A DNA stretch of 38,397 nt, taken from Chitinophagaceae bacterium UBA7600 (lineage in GTDB: Bacteria; Bacteroidota; Bacteroidia; Chitinophagales; Chitinophagaceae). Under the pieces are notes generated by a model. The model worked only from the letters and a program-made list of their open reading frames with translations. It was not told where the DNA came from and did no database searches. This document shows, piece after piece, positions 19,710-29,565 of the stretch (the stretch's first letter is position 1; each line of letters opens with the position of its first letter). The position numbers and the translations under genes were made by a program. The DNA is taken from positions 1-38,397 of the forward strand of contig DLKC01000040.1 in assembly GCA_002478885.1 (NCBI GenBank), given 5' to 3'.

Positions 19710-19722
19710 ATGGCTATTTAAA

Positions 19723-20934
19723 TCATTCGTTTTTTGCCACGTCCGTTTTCCCGGTATCCATTACACACCTGAACCCGGTGTGGTTTGTAGAGGTCATATA
19801 TTCACCTTTACCCCTTGTTCCCAACATATATCTTGTACAGTATTGATCGGTACACAGAAATGATCCGCCCCGCTGCACGCGCTTTTGCAGTCCGGGTTCT
19901 GCCGGATCGTAAGAGTCTTCGGGGCCCTTCGGATTTTTTGCCACAGCCTCTTTCGACAATGTTTCGTAATAATCGGGGCGGTACCAGTCGCTGCACCATT
20001 CCCAAACATTGCCGGCAATATCATATAACCCATACCGAGATGCAGGATACTGTTTTACCGGTGCTATTCCTTTATATCCATCTTCTCCATTGTCATCGCC
20101 CGGAAAATGCCCCTCAAAAATGTTAGCCATCAATTTGCCTCCAGGTTTAAGTTCATTGCCCCATGCATATAGTTCACCACCAACCCCGCCACGCGCTGCA
20201 AACTCCCATTCGGCTTCGGTTGGTAACCTTTTGCCTGCCCATTTTGCATAAGCCTCCGCATCTTCGTAACAGACCTGCACTACCGGGTAATTTTCCCTGC
20301 CTTTGATGCTGCTCCCTTGACCGGTTGGGTGTTTCCAATCTGCTCCTTTCCTATAGCTCCACCATTGAAAATAATCGTTCAATGAAACCGGTTTCGACGG
20401 AGGGGTGAAAACAACAGAACCCGCGATAAGGTTCTCTTCAGGCACATTCGGAAATTCTTCTTTTGTAGGTTTACGTTCTGCTATTGTTATATATCCTGTT
20501 GCTGCAACGAATTTTGCAAATTGCTCATTGGTTACTTCTGTTGCATCCATATAAAAGCCATCGACCGCAACACGGTGCACAGGCCTTGCGTCGTTCATGG
20601 TTTCGTGCCCGCCGGAAGTAAGGCCCACAGGATTTATGCCACCCATGCTAAATTCGCCGCCAGGGATCCATACCATGCCTTCGGGAGCCTTAGCCGTGGG
20701 CACAAAAGCGTTGGGAACAGTTTCTTTAAAATCTTTTCCGCCTCCGTTTATATACAACAAGCTGTCGGCAGCAGAAAAGCCGGTGATCTTACAGGATATA
20801 GCACCAGATATTTTTTCCTTCTCTATCGCTGTTGGCGCGGCGGCTTCAGTCACTTTGTCCATGGGCTTTTTTGCTGTTTCGGCGCAGGAGGTTATTACAA
20901 TGGCGGCACACAGCAGGTAGCTTGTTCTTTTCAT
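19723..20934 (-). CDS. Formylglycine-generating-enzyme family lipoprotein (FGE/SUMF1 domain)
   Basis: The 403-residue product has a lipoprotein signal with the lipobox cysteine at C17 (VITSCAE) and an FGE-sulfatase domain (about residues 85-395). Domain markers are GGEFSMGG, DATEVTNEQFAKF, RLPTEAEWEFAARGG, DIAGNVWEWCSDWY and the C-terminal TGFRCV. In known FGEs the copper-binding active site is C-x4-C within GGSY-C; here GGSFLCTDQYC gives C361 and C366, so both cysteines are kept. It may oxidise a sulfatase cysteine to formylglycine, or be one of the many family members with other roles. No sulfatase gene is in the window. Confidence 0.88.
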   Translation of the reverse strand: MKRTSYLLCAAIVITSCAETAKKPMDKVTEAAAPTAIEKEKISGAISCKITGFSAADSLLYINGGGKDFKETVPNAFVPTAKAPEGMVWIPGGEFSMGGINPVGLTSGGHETMNDARPVHRVAVDGFYMDATEVTNEQFAKFVAATGYITIAERKPTKEEFPNVPEENLIAGSVVFTPPSKPVSLNDYFQWWSYRKGADWKHPTGQGSSIKGRENYPVVQVCYEDAEAYAKWAGKRLPTEAEWEFAARGGVGGELYAWGNELKPGGKLMANIFEGHFPGDDNGEDGYKGIAPVKQYPASRYGLYDIAGNVWEWCSDWYRPDYYETLSKEAVAKNPKGPEDSYDPAEPGLQKRVQRGGSFLCTDQYCTRYMLGTRGKGEYMTSTNHTGFRCVMDTGKTDVAKNE

Positions 20935-20970
20935 ACAAACACGTTGTTGGTAAGGATAAAATTAGTTGAA

Positions 20971-21140
20971 TAAAGTGGTGGAAGTACAAGAGTGCGACGC
21001 AACGAAAGTTTAATTTATGTTAATGCAGCCGGTGGCAAAAACTGCTTTTCAATACATCGTATGAATAGTTTTTGGGCCCGGCCATAACACTCCTGGCATC
21101 GCCGGTTGCGTCGCACTCTTCAGCGTTCCGGATTTTTTAC
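20971..21140. repeat. Intergenic repeat locus f (doublet, outward-facing)
   Basis: Cores are GTGCGACGCAAC (reverse) at 20992-21003 and GTTGCGTCGCAC at 21105-21116. Unlike the other doublets the copies are tail to tail, with the GCCGG...CAAAAAC and GTTTTTGGGCCCGG ends inside. The right copy shares GTTGCGTCGCACTCTTCAGC and the next four bases (GTTC) with locus l. Confidence 0.8.
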
Positions 21141-21148
21141 TGGGCAAG

Positions 21149-23842
21149 TTAATCGAGTAAAGGCCTTAACCAGCGGCTTGCTTCTTCTTTGTTCCAGCCT
21201 TTTCGTTTTGCGTAATCATCAAGCTGGTCTTCGCCGATTTTACCAACACCAAAATACTGGCTTTGTGCATGACTGAAATACCAGCCGCAAACGCTGGCTG
21301 CCGGGTACATAGCCAGTGATTCGGTAAGTTGTATGCCTGTGTTTTCCGTTGCATTCAGCAGGCTGAATAACTTGTATTTTTCACTGTGGTCGGGACATGC
21401 GGGGTAACCCGGCGCAGGGCGAATACCGGCATATTGCTCTTTAATAAGCTCTTCATTAGAAAGCTCTTCGCCTTTTGCATAACCCCAGTATTCTTTGCGC
21501 ACCCGCTGATGCAGGCATTCTGCAAATGCTTCGGCTAAACGATCTGCGAGTGCCTGCAGCATTATCTTGTTGTAGTCGTCGTGCTGTTGACCGAAACGTT
21601 TTATGTGCGGCTCTATTCCGTCTATTGTCACGGCAAAAGCGCCGATAAAATCTTTGATTCCTTTTTTTGCCGGCGCAATAAAATCTGCCAGCGACAAATT
21701 TGGCTGGCTGCTTGCTTTTTTTACCTGTTGACGAAGAAATTCCAGCCTTATGCGGCTTGTTTTGGTTAATACCTCAACACTATCTGCCGCTACTCTTGCT
21801 GCTTCCCAAAAGCCGATAACTCCTTTGGCAGTAAGCCATTTTTCTGCAACAAGCTGGTCGAGTAAGGCATTGGCGTCGTTGTATAATTTAGTGGCTTCTT
21901 TGCCAATTATTTGGTCGCTAAGTATTTCGGGAAAATTGCCATGCATTTCCCAGGCGATAAAGAACGGTTTCCAATCGATATAACTACGCAATTCAGCCAA
22001 CGGGAAATCTTCAAAAACTTTTGTTTCTGTAAAGGTTGGCGCTAAGGTGTTGCTGTTTTGCCATTCGATGTTTAAAGCATTTGCTGCTGCATCGGCATAA
22101 GAAATGTATTGTTTCGCAGTCTTTTTGTTATCGAATTGTTCTTTCAATTTTATGTATTCACCTGCGACGCCGTTAAGAAAGTTTTGCCTTTGATCCTTGC
22201 TCAGCAGCGATCCGGCAACGGTAACACTGCGTGAGGCGTCGAGTACATGCACAACACCATTATTATATTGGGGTGCTATTTTTACCGCCGTATGCATACG
22301 AGAAGTTGTTGCGCCACCTATGAGCAAAGGCTGGCTCATATTGCGACGCTTCATTTCATGGGCAATGTGCACCATTTCATCGAGTGAAGGGGTAATGAGT
22401 CCGCTCAGGCCGATAATGTCAACATGCTCTTTTTGTGCCGTGTCTAGAATTTTGTCAGCGCTCACCATTACGCCAAGATCAATTATATCGTACCCATTGC
22501 AGCCAAGCACCACACCCACAATATTTTTGCCTATGTCGTGCACATCGCCCTTTACGGTTGCGAGCAGTATTTTCGCGGCGCCGCCCTGCAATGCCAATGG
22601 GTTCAGGCGTTTCTCTTCTTCAATAAATGGTGTTAAATATGCCACGCTTTTTTTCATTACCCTGGCACTCTTAACAACCTGCGGCAAGAACATTTTGCCC
22701 GCACCGAAAAGATCACCCACAACGTTCATACCCGCCATCAGTGGACCTTCGATTACCTCAAGGGGCTTGAAATACTTTGAGCGGGCTTCTTCGGTATCAG
22801 CGTCTATGTAATCTGTAATGCCATTAATAAGGGCATGCTTTAAACGCTCTTCAACCGAATTGTTACGCCATGCTTTATCTTTTACTTCCACTTTACCTTT
22901 TGCTTTTACCGTTTCCGCAAAAGCGATCAGGCTTTCTGTAGCTTCATTGTTATCGTTGTTCCTGTTAAGAATTACGTTTTCGCATAGTTCGCGTAATTGC
23001 AGTTCTATCTCGTCATACACAACAAGCTGTCCTGCGTTAACGATACCCATGTCCATACCAGCCTTTATCGCGTGCAAAAGAAATACGCTATGAATGGCTT
23101 CCCTTACATGATCGTTGCCCCTGAAAGAAAAGGATACATTGCTAACGCCCCCGCTCACTTTCGCAAGTGGCATTCGTTGCTTTATTTCACGTGTGGCTTC
23201 AATAAAATCAACTGCATAATTATTATGTTCTTCAATACCTGTGGCTATGGCAAATATGTTGGGATCGAAAATGATATCCTGCGGATCAAAGCCAACTTGT
23301 TCAGTCAGTATATTATAAGCCCGCTGGCATATTTCAATCTTTCTTGTTTTGGTATCAGCCTGGCCATGTTCATCGAACGCCATTACAATAACGGCGGCGC
23401 CGTAAGCCTGGCAGGTTAATGCATGTTGTATAAATTTCTCTTCCCCTTCTTTCAACGAGATAGAATTAACAATACACTTTCCCTGTACACATTTCAGACC
23501 TGCTTCTATGATCTCAAATTTTGATGAATCGATCATCACAGGAATTTTTGCAATATCCGGTTCGCTCTGCAGAAGGTTAAGAAAAGTCGTCATTGCTTTT
23601 ACGCCATCTAACAGCGCATCGTCCATGTTCACATCGAGTATTTGTGCACCGTTCTCTACCTGCTGCCTTGCAACGCTAAGCGCTTCTTCGTACTTATTTT
23701 CACGAATTAACCTCGCAAACTTCTTTGAGCCTGTTACATTGGTGCGCTCACCAACATTGATGAAGTTTGTATCAGGCCGAACTACCAAAGGCTCAAGCCC
23801 GGCATAGCGGCTATAATTTTTTATCACAAGAGTTTCACTCAT
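21149..23842 (-). CDS. metH: Cobalamin-dependent methionine synthase, folate/B12/reactivation part
   Basis: Together with the preceding gene this makes methionine from homocysteine and 5-methyltetrahydrofolate. The 897-residue protein has the pterin-binding barrel (about residues 20-290, [20 protein letters not shown]), the B12 cap and Rossmann domains (about 320-560, with GDVHDIG near 430 carrying the cobalt-ligand His) and the AdoMet reactivation domain (about 570-897, [16 protein letters not shown]). It lacks the homocysteine-binding domain that begins canonical MetH. Its ATG overlaps the preceding stop by ATGA, so the two halves are translationally coupled. Confidence 0.97.
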   Translation of the reverse strand: MSETLVIKNYSRYAGLEPLVVRPDTNFINVGERTNVTGSKKFARLIRENKYEEALSVARQQVENGAQILDVNMDDALLDGVKAMTTFLNLLQSEPDIAKIPVMIDSSKFEIIEAGLKCVQGKCIVNSISLKEGEEKFIQHALTCQAYGAAVIVMAFDEHGQADTKTRKIEICQRAYNILTEQVGFDPQDIIFDPNIFAIATGIEEHNNYAVDFIEATREIKQRMPLAKVSGGVSNVSFSFRGNDHVREAIHSVFLLHAIKAGMDMGIVNAGQLVVYDEIELQLRELCENVILNRNNDNNEATESLIAFAETVKAKGKVEVKDKAWRNNSVEERLKHALINGITDYIDADTEEARSKYFKPLEVIEGPLMAGMNVVGDLFGAGKMFLPQVVKSARVMKKSVAYLTPFIEEEKRLNPLALQGGAAKILLATVKGDVHDIGKNIVGVVLGCNGYDIIDLGVMVSADKILDTAQKEHVDIIGLSGLITPSLDEMVHIAHEMKRRNMSQPLLIGGATTSRMHTAVKIAPQYNNGVVHVLDASRSVTVAGSLLSKDQRQNFLNGVAGEYIKLKEQFDNKKTAKQYISYADAAANALNIEWQNSNTLAPTFTETKVFEDFPLAELRSYIDWKPFFIAWEMHGNFPEILSDQIIGKEATKLYNDANALLDQLVAEKWLTAKGVIGFWEAARVAADSVEVLTKTSRIRLEFLRQQVKKASSQPNLSLADFIAPAKKGIKDFIGAFAVTIDGIEPHIKRFGQQHDDYNKIMLQALADRLAEAFAECLHQRVRKEYWGYAKGEELSNEELIKEQYAGIRPAPGYPACPDHSEKYKLFSLLNATENTGIQLTESLAMYPAASVCGWYFSHAQSQYFGVGKIGEDQLDDYAKRKGWNKEEASRWLRPLLD

Positions 23843-24861
23843 AGCTGATCTTCTAAAACGGTTTCCAATAAAGGCATTTTACGCGGTTTGATGTTTTGCA
23901 CATTTACCGCAATGTGCCTGATATGGTCTGGCGTTGTTCCGCAACAACCACCAACGATATTTACAAATCCCTCATTCGCCCAATCTTCGAGAAAGTGCGC
24001 GGTTTCATGAGGCTGCTCATCATATTCACCCATTGCATTTGGCAGGCCGGCATTTGGATATGCCGAAACATAACAGCTTGCCAGCTGTGAAAGTTCTTCT
24101 ATATGTCCGCGCATTTCTTTTGCGCCGAGAGCACAATTCAATCCAATGCTCAAAGGTTTTGCATGCATAACAGAAGTATAAAATGCTTCGAGTGTTTGCC
24201 CGCTTAGTGTTCTTCCGCTGGCGTCCGTGATAGTTCCGCTGATCATTATTTCTTTTTTCTGGTCGTTATGCAACGCAAAATATTTCTTGATCGCGTAAAT
24301 GGCAGCCTTTGCGTTCAACGTATCAAAAATGGTTTCTATCAATAAAACATCCACACCGCCATCAACAAGGGCAGTTACCTGCTCGTAATATGCATCTGCA
24401 ACCTCGTCGAAACTGATCGCCCTGTAGCCTGGGTTATTTACATCAGGAGAGAGAGACAGCGTTTTATTCATTGGCCCAATGGCTCCGGCAACAAAACGCG
24501 GTTTCCATGGATTTTCTGCTGTAAACGCGTCTGCCGCCTTGCGCGCAATACGGGCAGCAGCCAGGTTTATTTCATAAGCCAATGCCTCCATATGGTAATC
24601 GGCTAATGAAACACGTTGTGCGTTGAAAGTATTTGTTTCAATAATATCTGCACCCGCAGCGAGGTATTCTTTGTGAATGGCCTCAATTACTGCTGGTTTG
24701 GTAAGGCACAGCAGGTCATTATTCCCTTTTACATCGCTTTGCCAGTTTGCAAAACGTTCTCCACGATAGTCTGCTTCACTAAGTTTATAGCGCTGTATCA
24801 TGGTGCCCATTGCCCCATCGATTACGAGAATGCGTTTTTCCAATGCTGCTCTTATATTCAT
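23839..24861 (-). CDS. Homocysteine S-methyltransferase domain of split methionine synthase
   Basis: A 340-residue protein equal to the first module of MetH. It opens with [16 protein letters not shown] and carries the three zinc-binding cysteines: one in [11 protein letters not shown] and the pair C306-C307 in [11 protein letters not shown]. The zinc activates homocysteine for methyl transfer from the cobalamin held by the downstream gene product. The stop overlaps the start of the larger gene by 4 bp. The division falls exactly between MetH modules, so this is an organised split and not a frameshift. Confidence 0.95.
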   Translation of the reverse strand: MNIRAALEKRILVIDGAMGTMIQRYKLSEADYRGERFANWQSDVKGNNDLLCLTKPAVIEAIHKEYLAAGADIIETNTFNAQRVSLADYHMEALAYEINLAAARIARKAADAFTAENPWKPRFVAGAIGPMNKTLSLSPDVNNPGYRAISFDEVADAYYEQVTALVDGGVDVLLIETIFDTLNAKAAIYAIKKYFALHNDQKKEIMISGTITDASGRTLSGQTLEAFYTSVMHAKPLSIGLNCALGAKEMRGHIEELSQLASCYVSAYPNAGLPNAMGEYDEQPHETAHFLEDWANEGFVNIVGGCCGTTPDHIRHIAVNVQNIKPRKMPLLETVLEDQL

Positions 24862-25237
24862 GCTGCTGCTTTTTTGAATATTTTTTATGGTCCTGGCTTT
24901 ATAGCATTGTTCAGCTTAAGTTGCGTCGCACACTTGTGCCACAGTGCAACGCCGGGCTTTCAACAGCCAATTGTAACCTTGGGGCGCGATCAACAATTTT
25001 ATAAGACACACAGTAAAATGTGCTGATCGAAGCCAAAGAGTACAAGTGAGTGACACAACAGGCGATGCCATATACACAAAAGCCCGCCAACAAAAAATTA
25101 CTGAACAATAAAAACGTTGAGGAAACTAAAGTGGAGTTTCTGTGGCGTTTATTAGTTCAGATTTTTTTACAGGCTGAACAATAAACAAATCCGCCTGCGG
25201 GCTGCAAATTACTACAGATATTGGTTACAGACAAATA
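24862..25237. other. 376-bp region between the two-component operon and metH
   Basis: It contains repeat doublet g and, towards the regulator, AT-rich sequence with a weak 6-bp stem GAAACT/AGTTTC at 25122-25140. I see no cobalamin or SAM riboswitch-like structure upstream of the metH pair. Confidence 0.5.
24881..25098. repeat. Intergenic repeat locus g (doublet)
   Basis: Cores are GTTGCGTCGCAC at 24920-24931 and GAGTGACACAAC (reverse) at 25048-25059. The extended inverted ends read GTTGCGTCGCACACTTGT and ACAAGTGAGTGACACAAC. The outer boundaries are a T-run plus GGTCCTGGC at 24881 and GCCCGCC plus CAAAAAA at 25082-25097. This is the clearest MITE/REPIN-like example, about 218 bp. Confidence 0.85.
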
Positions 25238-26005
25238 CTATTCGCCGGCCAGCCACGATTTGAAGCTTGCTGAGCGCTCTGTGCTTACGATAGTTTCGAT
25301 CTTTGAAGGCGGATTTAATTTGATGAAGACACGCGATTTGGAATAGCTCACCATTTCTGCAATGGACCCATAACTGATGATGAATTGCCGGTTGATGCGG
25401 AAAAACTGTTTAGGATTAACCATGCTTTCAAGTTCGTCGAGGTTATGATCGATAGGGTAACGCTTGGCATCTTTCATTACGGCGAAATTGGCCTTGTTTT
25501 CTGTATAAAACCAGGCAATGTCTCGTGTTTCAATGGTTTTAATATGCTCCCCAAATCGTATGATAAACCGTTCTTTATAGCTCGCCTCGGGTTGTTTTAT
25601 CATGCTTAACACTTTCTCAAAATCGATTCCGGGTTTTTGTGGAGTCGCATAAATTTTTTCAAATCGCTCGATGGCTTTTTTCAGGTCGTCTTTTTTTATT
25701 GGCTTAAGCAAATAGTGAATACTATTGGTTTGGAATGCCTGCAACGCATACTGGTCATAGGCTGTGATAAATATAATCGGGCATTCAACTTTTACCAGCT
25801 TGAATATTTCAAAACTGGAGCCATCGGCCAGGTGAATATCGGCGAACATAAGATCGGGCTGGCCATTTTGTTGCAGCCATTGAACTGCAGAAGCAATACT
25901 TGCAATTGTTCCCGCAACAGTAGCCTGTGGCATAAGCTCGGCAATGAGTTTATTTAACCTTCTTGATGCGGCTTCTTCATCTTCGATTATTAATACTTTT
26001 ATCAT
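25238..26005 (-). CDS. LytTR-family response regulator
   Basis: A 255-residue regulator with a receiver domain (residues 3-120, phosphoacceptor D56 in MFADIHLADG, K in the LKPIKK segment) and a C-terminal LytTR DNA-binding domain (about 155-250, with FIIRFGEHIKTIETRDIAWF and QFFRINRQFIISY). Its start overlaps the kinase stop by 4 bp, so it is the partner of the upstream sensor kinase. LytTR regulators bind direct repeats upstream of their targets; likely targets are the neighbouring envelope genes, but this is inference. Confidence 0.95.
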   Translation of the reverse strand: MIKVLIIEDEEAASRRLNKLIAELMPQATVAGTIASIASAVQWLQQNGQPDLMFADIHLADGSSFEIFKLVKVECPIIFITAYDQYALQAFQTNSIHYLLKPIKKDDLKKAIERFEKIYATPQKPGIDFEKVLSMIKQPEASYKERFIIRFGEHIKTIETRDIAWFYTENKANFAVMKDAKRYPIDHNLDELESMVNPKQFFRINRQFIISYGSIAEMVSYSKSRVFIKLNPPSKIETIVSTERSASFKSWLAGE

Positions 26006-28881
26006 AGAGACTGTTTAAGCAAGGGAATTTTAACCGTGAAATACTTTTCATCGTGCTGCACCACTACTGTTCTTGAGCTCAGCAGTTCGTAACGCCGCTG
26101 GATATTTTCAAGCCCCATGCGGCTTCCTTTTTCCTGAACCATTTTTTTGGCGATATTATTGCGGACAACCAGGTTTTCTTCTTCATCAATAAATAATTCG
26201 ATGAGCAGCGGCCTTTCGATGGATACGACATTATGTTTAACTGCATTTTCTATCAGCAACTGAAGCGCCAGCGGTGTTATATAATACCCGCCAGCCTGTT
26301 CAGCGGTGATATTGATTTGAATGCGAAAAGCATCGCCAAAACGTTTGTGCTGTATGAAGGAATAATTGCCGAGCAGTAACAGTTCTTCCTCGAGTATGAT
26401 CACATCTTTTTCGCGGTAAGAAACAATGCTTCTGTAAAAGTCGGATAGCTTTTCAACATAAGTGACAGCGCTGGAAGGATTGTCTTCGATCTCGGAAATA
26501 AGTGTATTAAAGCTGTTGAAGAGAAAGTGTGGGTTTATCTGGCTTTTGAGCGTTTCGAGTTGTGATCTTATTTTTTCTTTCTCAAGGCTGCCAAGCTTTG
26601 TAAAGTGTTTTTCTCTTTCCTTGATTAAAAAATAAATGGCCGATGTTAACAACACAATACTGAGTATAATAAACCATGCCGTTTGCCAAAATGGTTTTAA
26701 AATGGTAAATGTGAAAGAAGCCTCTGGTGCAGACGTAAAAATATTATTGATTGATGCCCTCACCCTGAATGTATAGGTACCAGGTGGTAACTGCGGAAAA
26801 TTCTGCACTTTGTCCTTTGTAACACTCCAATCGTTACTGTAACCATCCAGTTTATACTCATAAATGATCTTTGCAGGCGCCGAATAGTAAAGGCCGGTGT
26901 AAAAAAAGCTGAGATTGTTTTCATCGTAACGGAACTGGTGATTATTTGAAACCTCTATATCGTTCAAAAAAAGCTTTACACCATCGATCATGATCTTCGG
27001 TAGTTGAGAAACATTGTACGATGCGTGATACCTGCATAACAAAGTATCGGCGATAAAATAAAGATTGCCTTCGCCATCGGTGGAATAGGCGTTTAGGTCG
27101 GTGTTTATGTTATAGAGGCCTTGCTCTTCGTCCAGGTAAGACACAGCATTGTTCCTGGTATTAATTATATCGATCCGGTTTTTGTGGAATGCCGCAAGAT
27201 CGTCTTTAGATACAGCGAGACCTGTTAAATTAAGATCACTCAATCCTTGCTGAATGGAAAAGGAATAAAACTGCTTTCCATCGAACTTCATCAAACCGTG
27301 ATTAAATGTAGAATACCAGATATTGCCATATGGATCTTCCACAATTCTGTACACAACGTTCCCGGTTTTTTGAAGCACGCTGTCGAAAACCCTGAATTGT
27401 CCATCATGTAACATGGCTATTCCATTGCCGTCGGTTGCAAACCAGGTGCGGCCTTTACTGTCGTCAAGAATATCGTAGATATACTTGTTTCCAATCTCGG
27501 GCTGGCTAGCATAATTCACTACATGTGTATTGCTGCTGTCGCTGGAAAAAGAGAAAGTGCCTTCGAGGCTGGCGACCCATATCCTTTTGTTTTTGCCAGA
27601 CATTGATATAATGTTGCCCTTCTTTAATAAACTGTCGCCTTTAAAAATTTCCTGCTTTCCTGTTTCGGGATCAAGTAAAATAATACCCTTGCCCATGGTT
27701 CCTATCCAAATAGTGTTATCGTCGTTTTCATACAGTGCGCTCACATCAGTATTGGCAATGCCCGGTATTAAATATTCCCTGCTGCTCCAACCGTTGTGTG
27801 TACGTTCCATCCTGATTACTCCACGCCTGGAATTAAACCAGATGCTTTTATCTTTTGTGCTGATAAGGCAATGTATTTTTTCAGCGGTATTTCTCTCCAT
27901 AGAATACAGGAACTCGATGTTGGAGCCTGCCGTAAGCATAAGTTTGTTATCGCCGGCTGCCCACACATTTCCTTCCCTGTCACGGAGCAGGCAACTGATT
28001 TTTTTGATACCCGTATTGGTGCCCTCAGTTGCGACTATCCTGTTGTTATAGTCTTTTTCATAGATATAAAGTCCCTCATCTTCCGTTGCCACAAACACCT
28101 GGGTAGTAGTTGTTACGATATCGTTTACCTGGCCGCCTTTCCAATCAGCCGTATGGTCGTACATTTCAAAACCTGTACTGGCCGATGCTATGCCCGCGTC
28201 CTGCATTCCAAACCAAAGACTTGTTTCAGTTGCATTAAAAAGGCAACGCACAATGTTATCGGGCAATCCATCCTTAGAAGTAAATTTCTTTATCAGTTTC
28301 TTACCTTTCTGAAGATCCACGACATTAAGCCCGCGATCGGTTGCTGCAATAATGCCAGCGTAGGCGCTGTAAACAATATCGTAAACATAGTTATCGCTCA
28401 GGCCATCATCGGTATTTACGTTATAAAGCTTTTTATTTTGATAATAATAAATGCCTTCTCCCGCTGTGGCTATCCAGATTATGCCCTTATCATCTGCAAT
28501 GATTTTTTTTATCGCAACCTTGGGAAAGCCTTCTTCCAGGTTAAGGATTTTTATTTGGTTATGCATTAAAGAACCTACCATGCCATTTTCATAACCTATC
28601 CATGTTTCTTCTTTGCCGATTTCACATATCGCTGTTATGCCTGCCGTTGCCTGGGCGGGTTGTTTGTACCTTGTAAAATCAATTCCATCGAAACGGTACA
28701 ACCCATCGGAGGCACCGAGCAGAATATAACCTTGTGTATTTTGGTAAATGGAGTAGATTTTTGGTTCATGGCCTTCATAACCGGGTAGTGAATAAATTTT
28801 ATTTTCCACCGGTTGAGCGGAAGAGGCAAAACACTGTAATGCGGTAAAAAGAGTGAAAATATTGTTAAGCAGTTTGTTCAT
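26002..28881 (-). CDS. Sensor histidine kinase with periplasmic beta-propeller (Reg_prop/Y_Y_Y, His_kinase family)
   Basis: The 959-residue protein has a signal peptide, about 12-14 propeller repeats (about residues 25-620, recurrent GNIWYSTFNHGL- and GIIWIATAGEGI-type blades), a Y_Y_Y domain (about 650-725), one membrane helix (about 730-750) and a LytS-type kinase core. The phospho-acceptor histidine is in QINPHFLFNSFNTL (near residue 780), the N-box is LLIENAVKHN and the G-box is GSRMGLENIQRR. Unlike hybrid kinases of Bacteroides it has no fused receiver or HTH. It starts directly after the YceI stop with no gap, forming a YceI-kinase-regulator operon. Confidence 0.94.
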   Translation of the reverse strand: MNKLLNNIFTLFTALQCFASSAQPVENKIYSLPGYEGHEPKIYSIYQNTQGYILLGASDGLYRFDGIDFTRYKQPAQATAGITAICEIGKEETWIGYENGMVGSLMHNQIKILNLEEGFPKVAIKKIIADDKGIIWIATAGEGIYYYQNKKLYNVNTDDGLSDNYVYDIVYSAYAGIIAATDRGLNVVDLQKGKKLIKKFTSKDGLPDNIVRCLFNATETSLWFGMQDAGIASASTGFEMYDHTADWKGGQVNDIVTTTTQVFVATEDEGLYIYEKDYNNRIVATEGTNTGIKKISCLLRDREGNVWAAGDNKLMLTAGSNIEFLYSMERNTAEKIHCLISTKDKSIWFNSRRGVIRMERTHNGWSSREYLIPGIANTDVSALYENDDNTIWIGTMGKGIILLDPETGKQEIFKGDSLLKKGNIISMSGKNKRIWVASLEGTFSFSSDSSNTHVVNYASQPEIGNKYIYDILDDSKGRTWFATDGNGIAMLHDGQFRVFDSVLQKTGNVVYRIVEDPYGNIWYSTFNHGLMKFDGKQFYSFSIQQGLSDLNLTGLAVSKDDLAAFHKNRIDIINTRNNAVSYLDEEQGLYNINTDLNAYSTDGEGNLYFIADTLLCRYHASYNVSQLPKIMIDGVKLFLNDIEVSNNHQFRYDENNLSFFYTGLYYSAPAKIIYEYKLDGYSNDWSVTKDKVQNFPQLPPGTYTFRVRASINNIFTSAPEASFTFTILKPFWQTAWFIILSIVLLTSAIYFLIKEREKHFTKLGSLEKEKIRSQLETLKSQINPHFLFNSFNTLISEIEDNPSSAVTYVEKLSDFYRSIVSYREKDVIILEEELLLLGNYSFIQHKRFGDAFRIQINITAEQAGGYYITPLALQLLIENAVKHNVVSIERPLLIELFIDEEENLVVRNNIAKKMVQEKGSRMGLENIQRRYELLSSRTVVVQHDEKYFTVKIPLLKQSL

Positions 28882-29448
28882 TTAGCGTGGCTCAAATGTT
28901 ATTTTGGCTTCCACTTTTATTTCGTTTGCCAGTTTCTTATAAACCACAATCGGGATGGGAATATTATGATCGCTCAGCAGCACCGTGAAATTACTCTTTA
29001 CCTCAATAATATTATTCTTCACAGTAACGAAGCTCTTTATTATTCTTTCCTGTTTTATTCCATGAATAACCAGTTCGCCTTTTGCTCTTACCTCGTAGGT
29101 GCCATCTTTGGAGAGATCTACATCTTCAATAACCTTTCCTTTAAAAGAAGCATCTGGAAATTTATCTGACTCTACATAATTCTCGTTAAAGTGTTCTTTC
29201 TGCAGCGGGCTGTTGAAACCCTGAAACGAACGCATTGAAATCTTAAATGAAAATGTTTTTTTATTATTATCTAAAAATCCAATCAGTTGGTTCGACGAGG
29301 CCCTTATTAGTTCCAGCGGAGCTTCAGAACGAAAAGAAATAACACCGTTTTCCTCACTGTAAATGCCGGTTTGTGCAAGACAATTAAAGCGAAAAAGAAA
29401 AACGACCAGGAAAAGAATCGCGGGTTTATATGCCTGGGTAAATAGCAT
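28882..29448 (-). CDS. YceI-family periplasmic lipocalin-like protein (copy B)
   Basis: 188 residues with a signal peptide (MLFTQAYKPAILFLVVFLFR, cleaved near CLAQ) and a YceI beta-barrel (about 28-188: VISFRSEAPLELIRASSNQL, FPDASFKGKVIE, IHGIKQERIIKSF). The YceI family binds polyisoprenoid-like lipids including isoprenoid quinones. I chose the start at 29448, not 29526, because it gives a clean signal peptide. It heads the operon with the sensor kinase. It is a distant paralogue of the YceI at 31536-32081. Confidence 0.85.
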   Translation of the reverse strand: MLFTQAYKPAILFLVVFLFRFNCLAQTGIYSEENGVISFRSEAPLELIRASSNQLIGFLDNNKKTFSFKISMRSFQGFNSPLQKEHFNENYVESDKFPDASFKGKVIEDVDLSKDGTYEVRAKGELVIHGIKQERIIKSFVTVKNNIIEVKSNFTVLLSDHNIPIPIVVYKKLANEIKVEAKITFEPR

Positions 29449-29469
29449 GTTGCAATTTACATGCATTTT

Positions 29470-29515
29470 CAAGTTTATACACCCGGCCGCACTTACAGTT
29501 TTTATAAAACTGTAA
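29470..29515 (-). promoter_or_regulatory. YceI-kinase operon promoter with a 23-bp perfect palindrome
   Basis: TTACAGTTTT-TAT-AAAACTGTAA at 29493-29515 has exact 10-bp arms. A -7-like TAAACTTG (complement of 29470-29477) lies about 19 bp away, so the palindrome would cover the -33 region. The layout suggests an operator for a dimeric regulator. Confidence 0.6.
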
Positions 29516-29565
29516 AATACGTGCAAGCAATCCGTTAGTTTTTAATGCTTCTTTTCGATTTTTCA

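Noticed and set aside
20992..21116. Integron attC-like site, suggested by AAC...GTT orientation at locus f
   Set aside because: The R box consensus RYYYAAC/GTTRRRY is not met (GACGCAAC has a G in the pyrimidine run), other doublets have the opposite orientation, and no integrase or cassette array is seen.
24862..24919. Cobalamin or SAM riboswitch upstream of the split metH
   Set aside because: Only about 58 bp lie between the start and the repeat doublet and I see no B12-box or SAM-type helices.
25122..25140. Terminator after the LytTR regulator (GAAACT/AGTTTC)
   Set aside because: The stem is only 6 bp, lies about 100 bp past the stop, and the T-run is not adjacent.
27796..28569. A 257-codon plus-strand ORF
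   Set aside because: It is antisense to the propeller region of the sensor kinase, which has clear repeat blades in its own frame; the product is cysteine-rich and shows no protein-like pattern.
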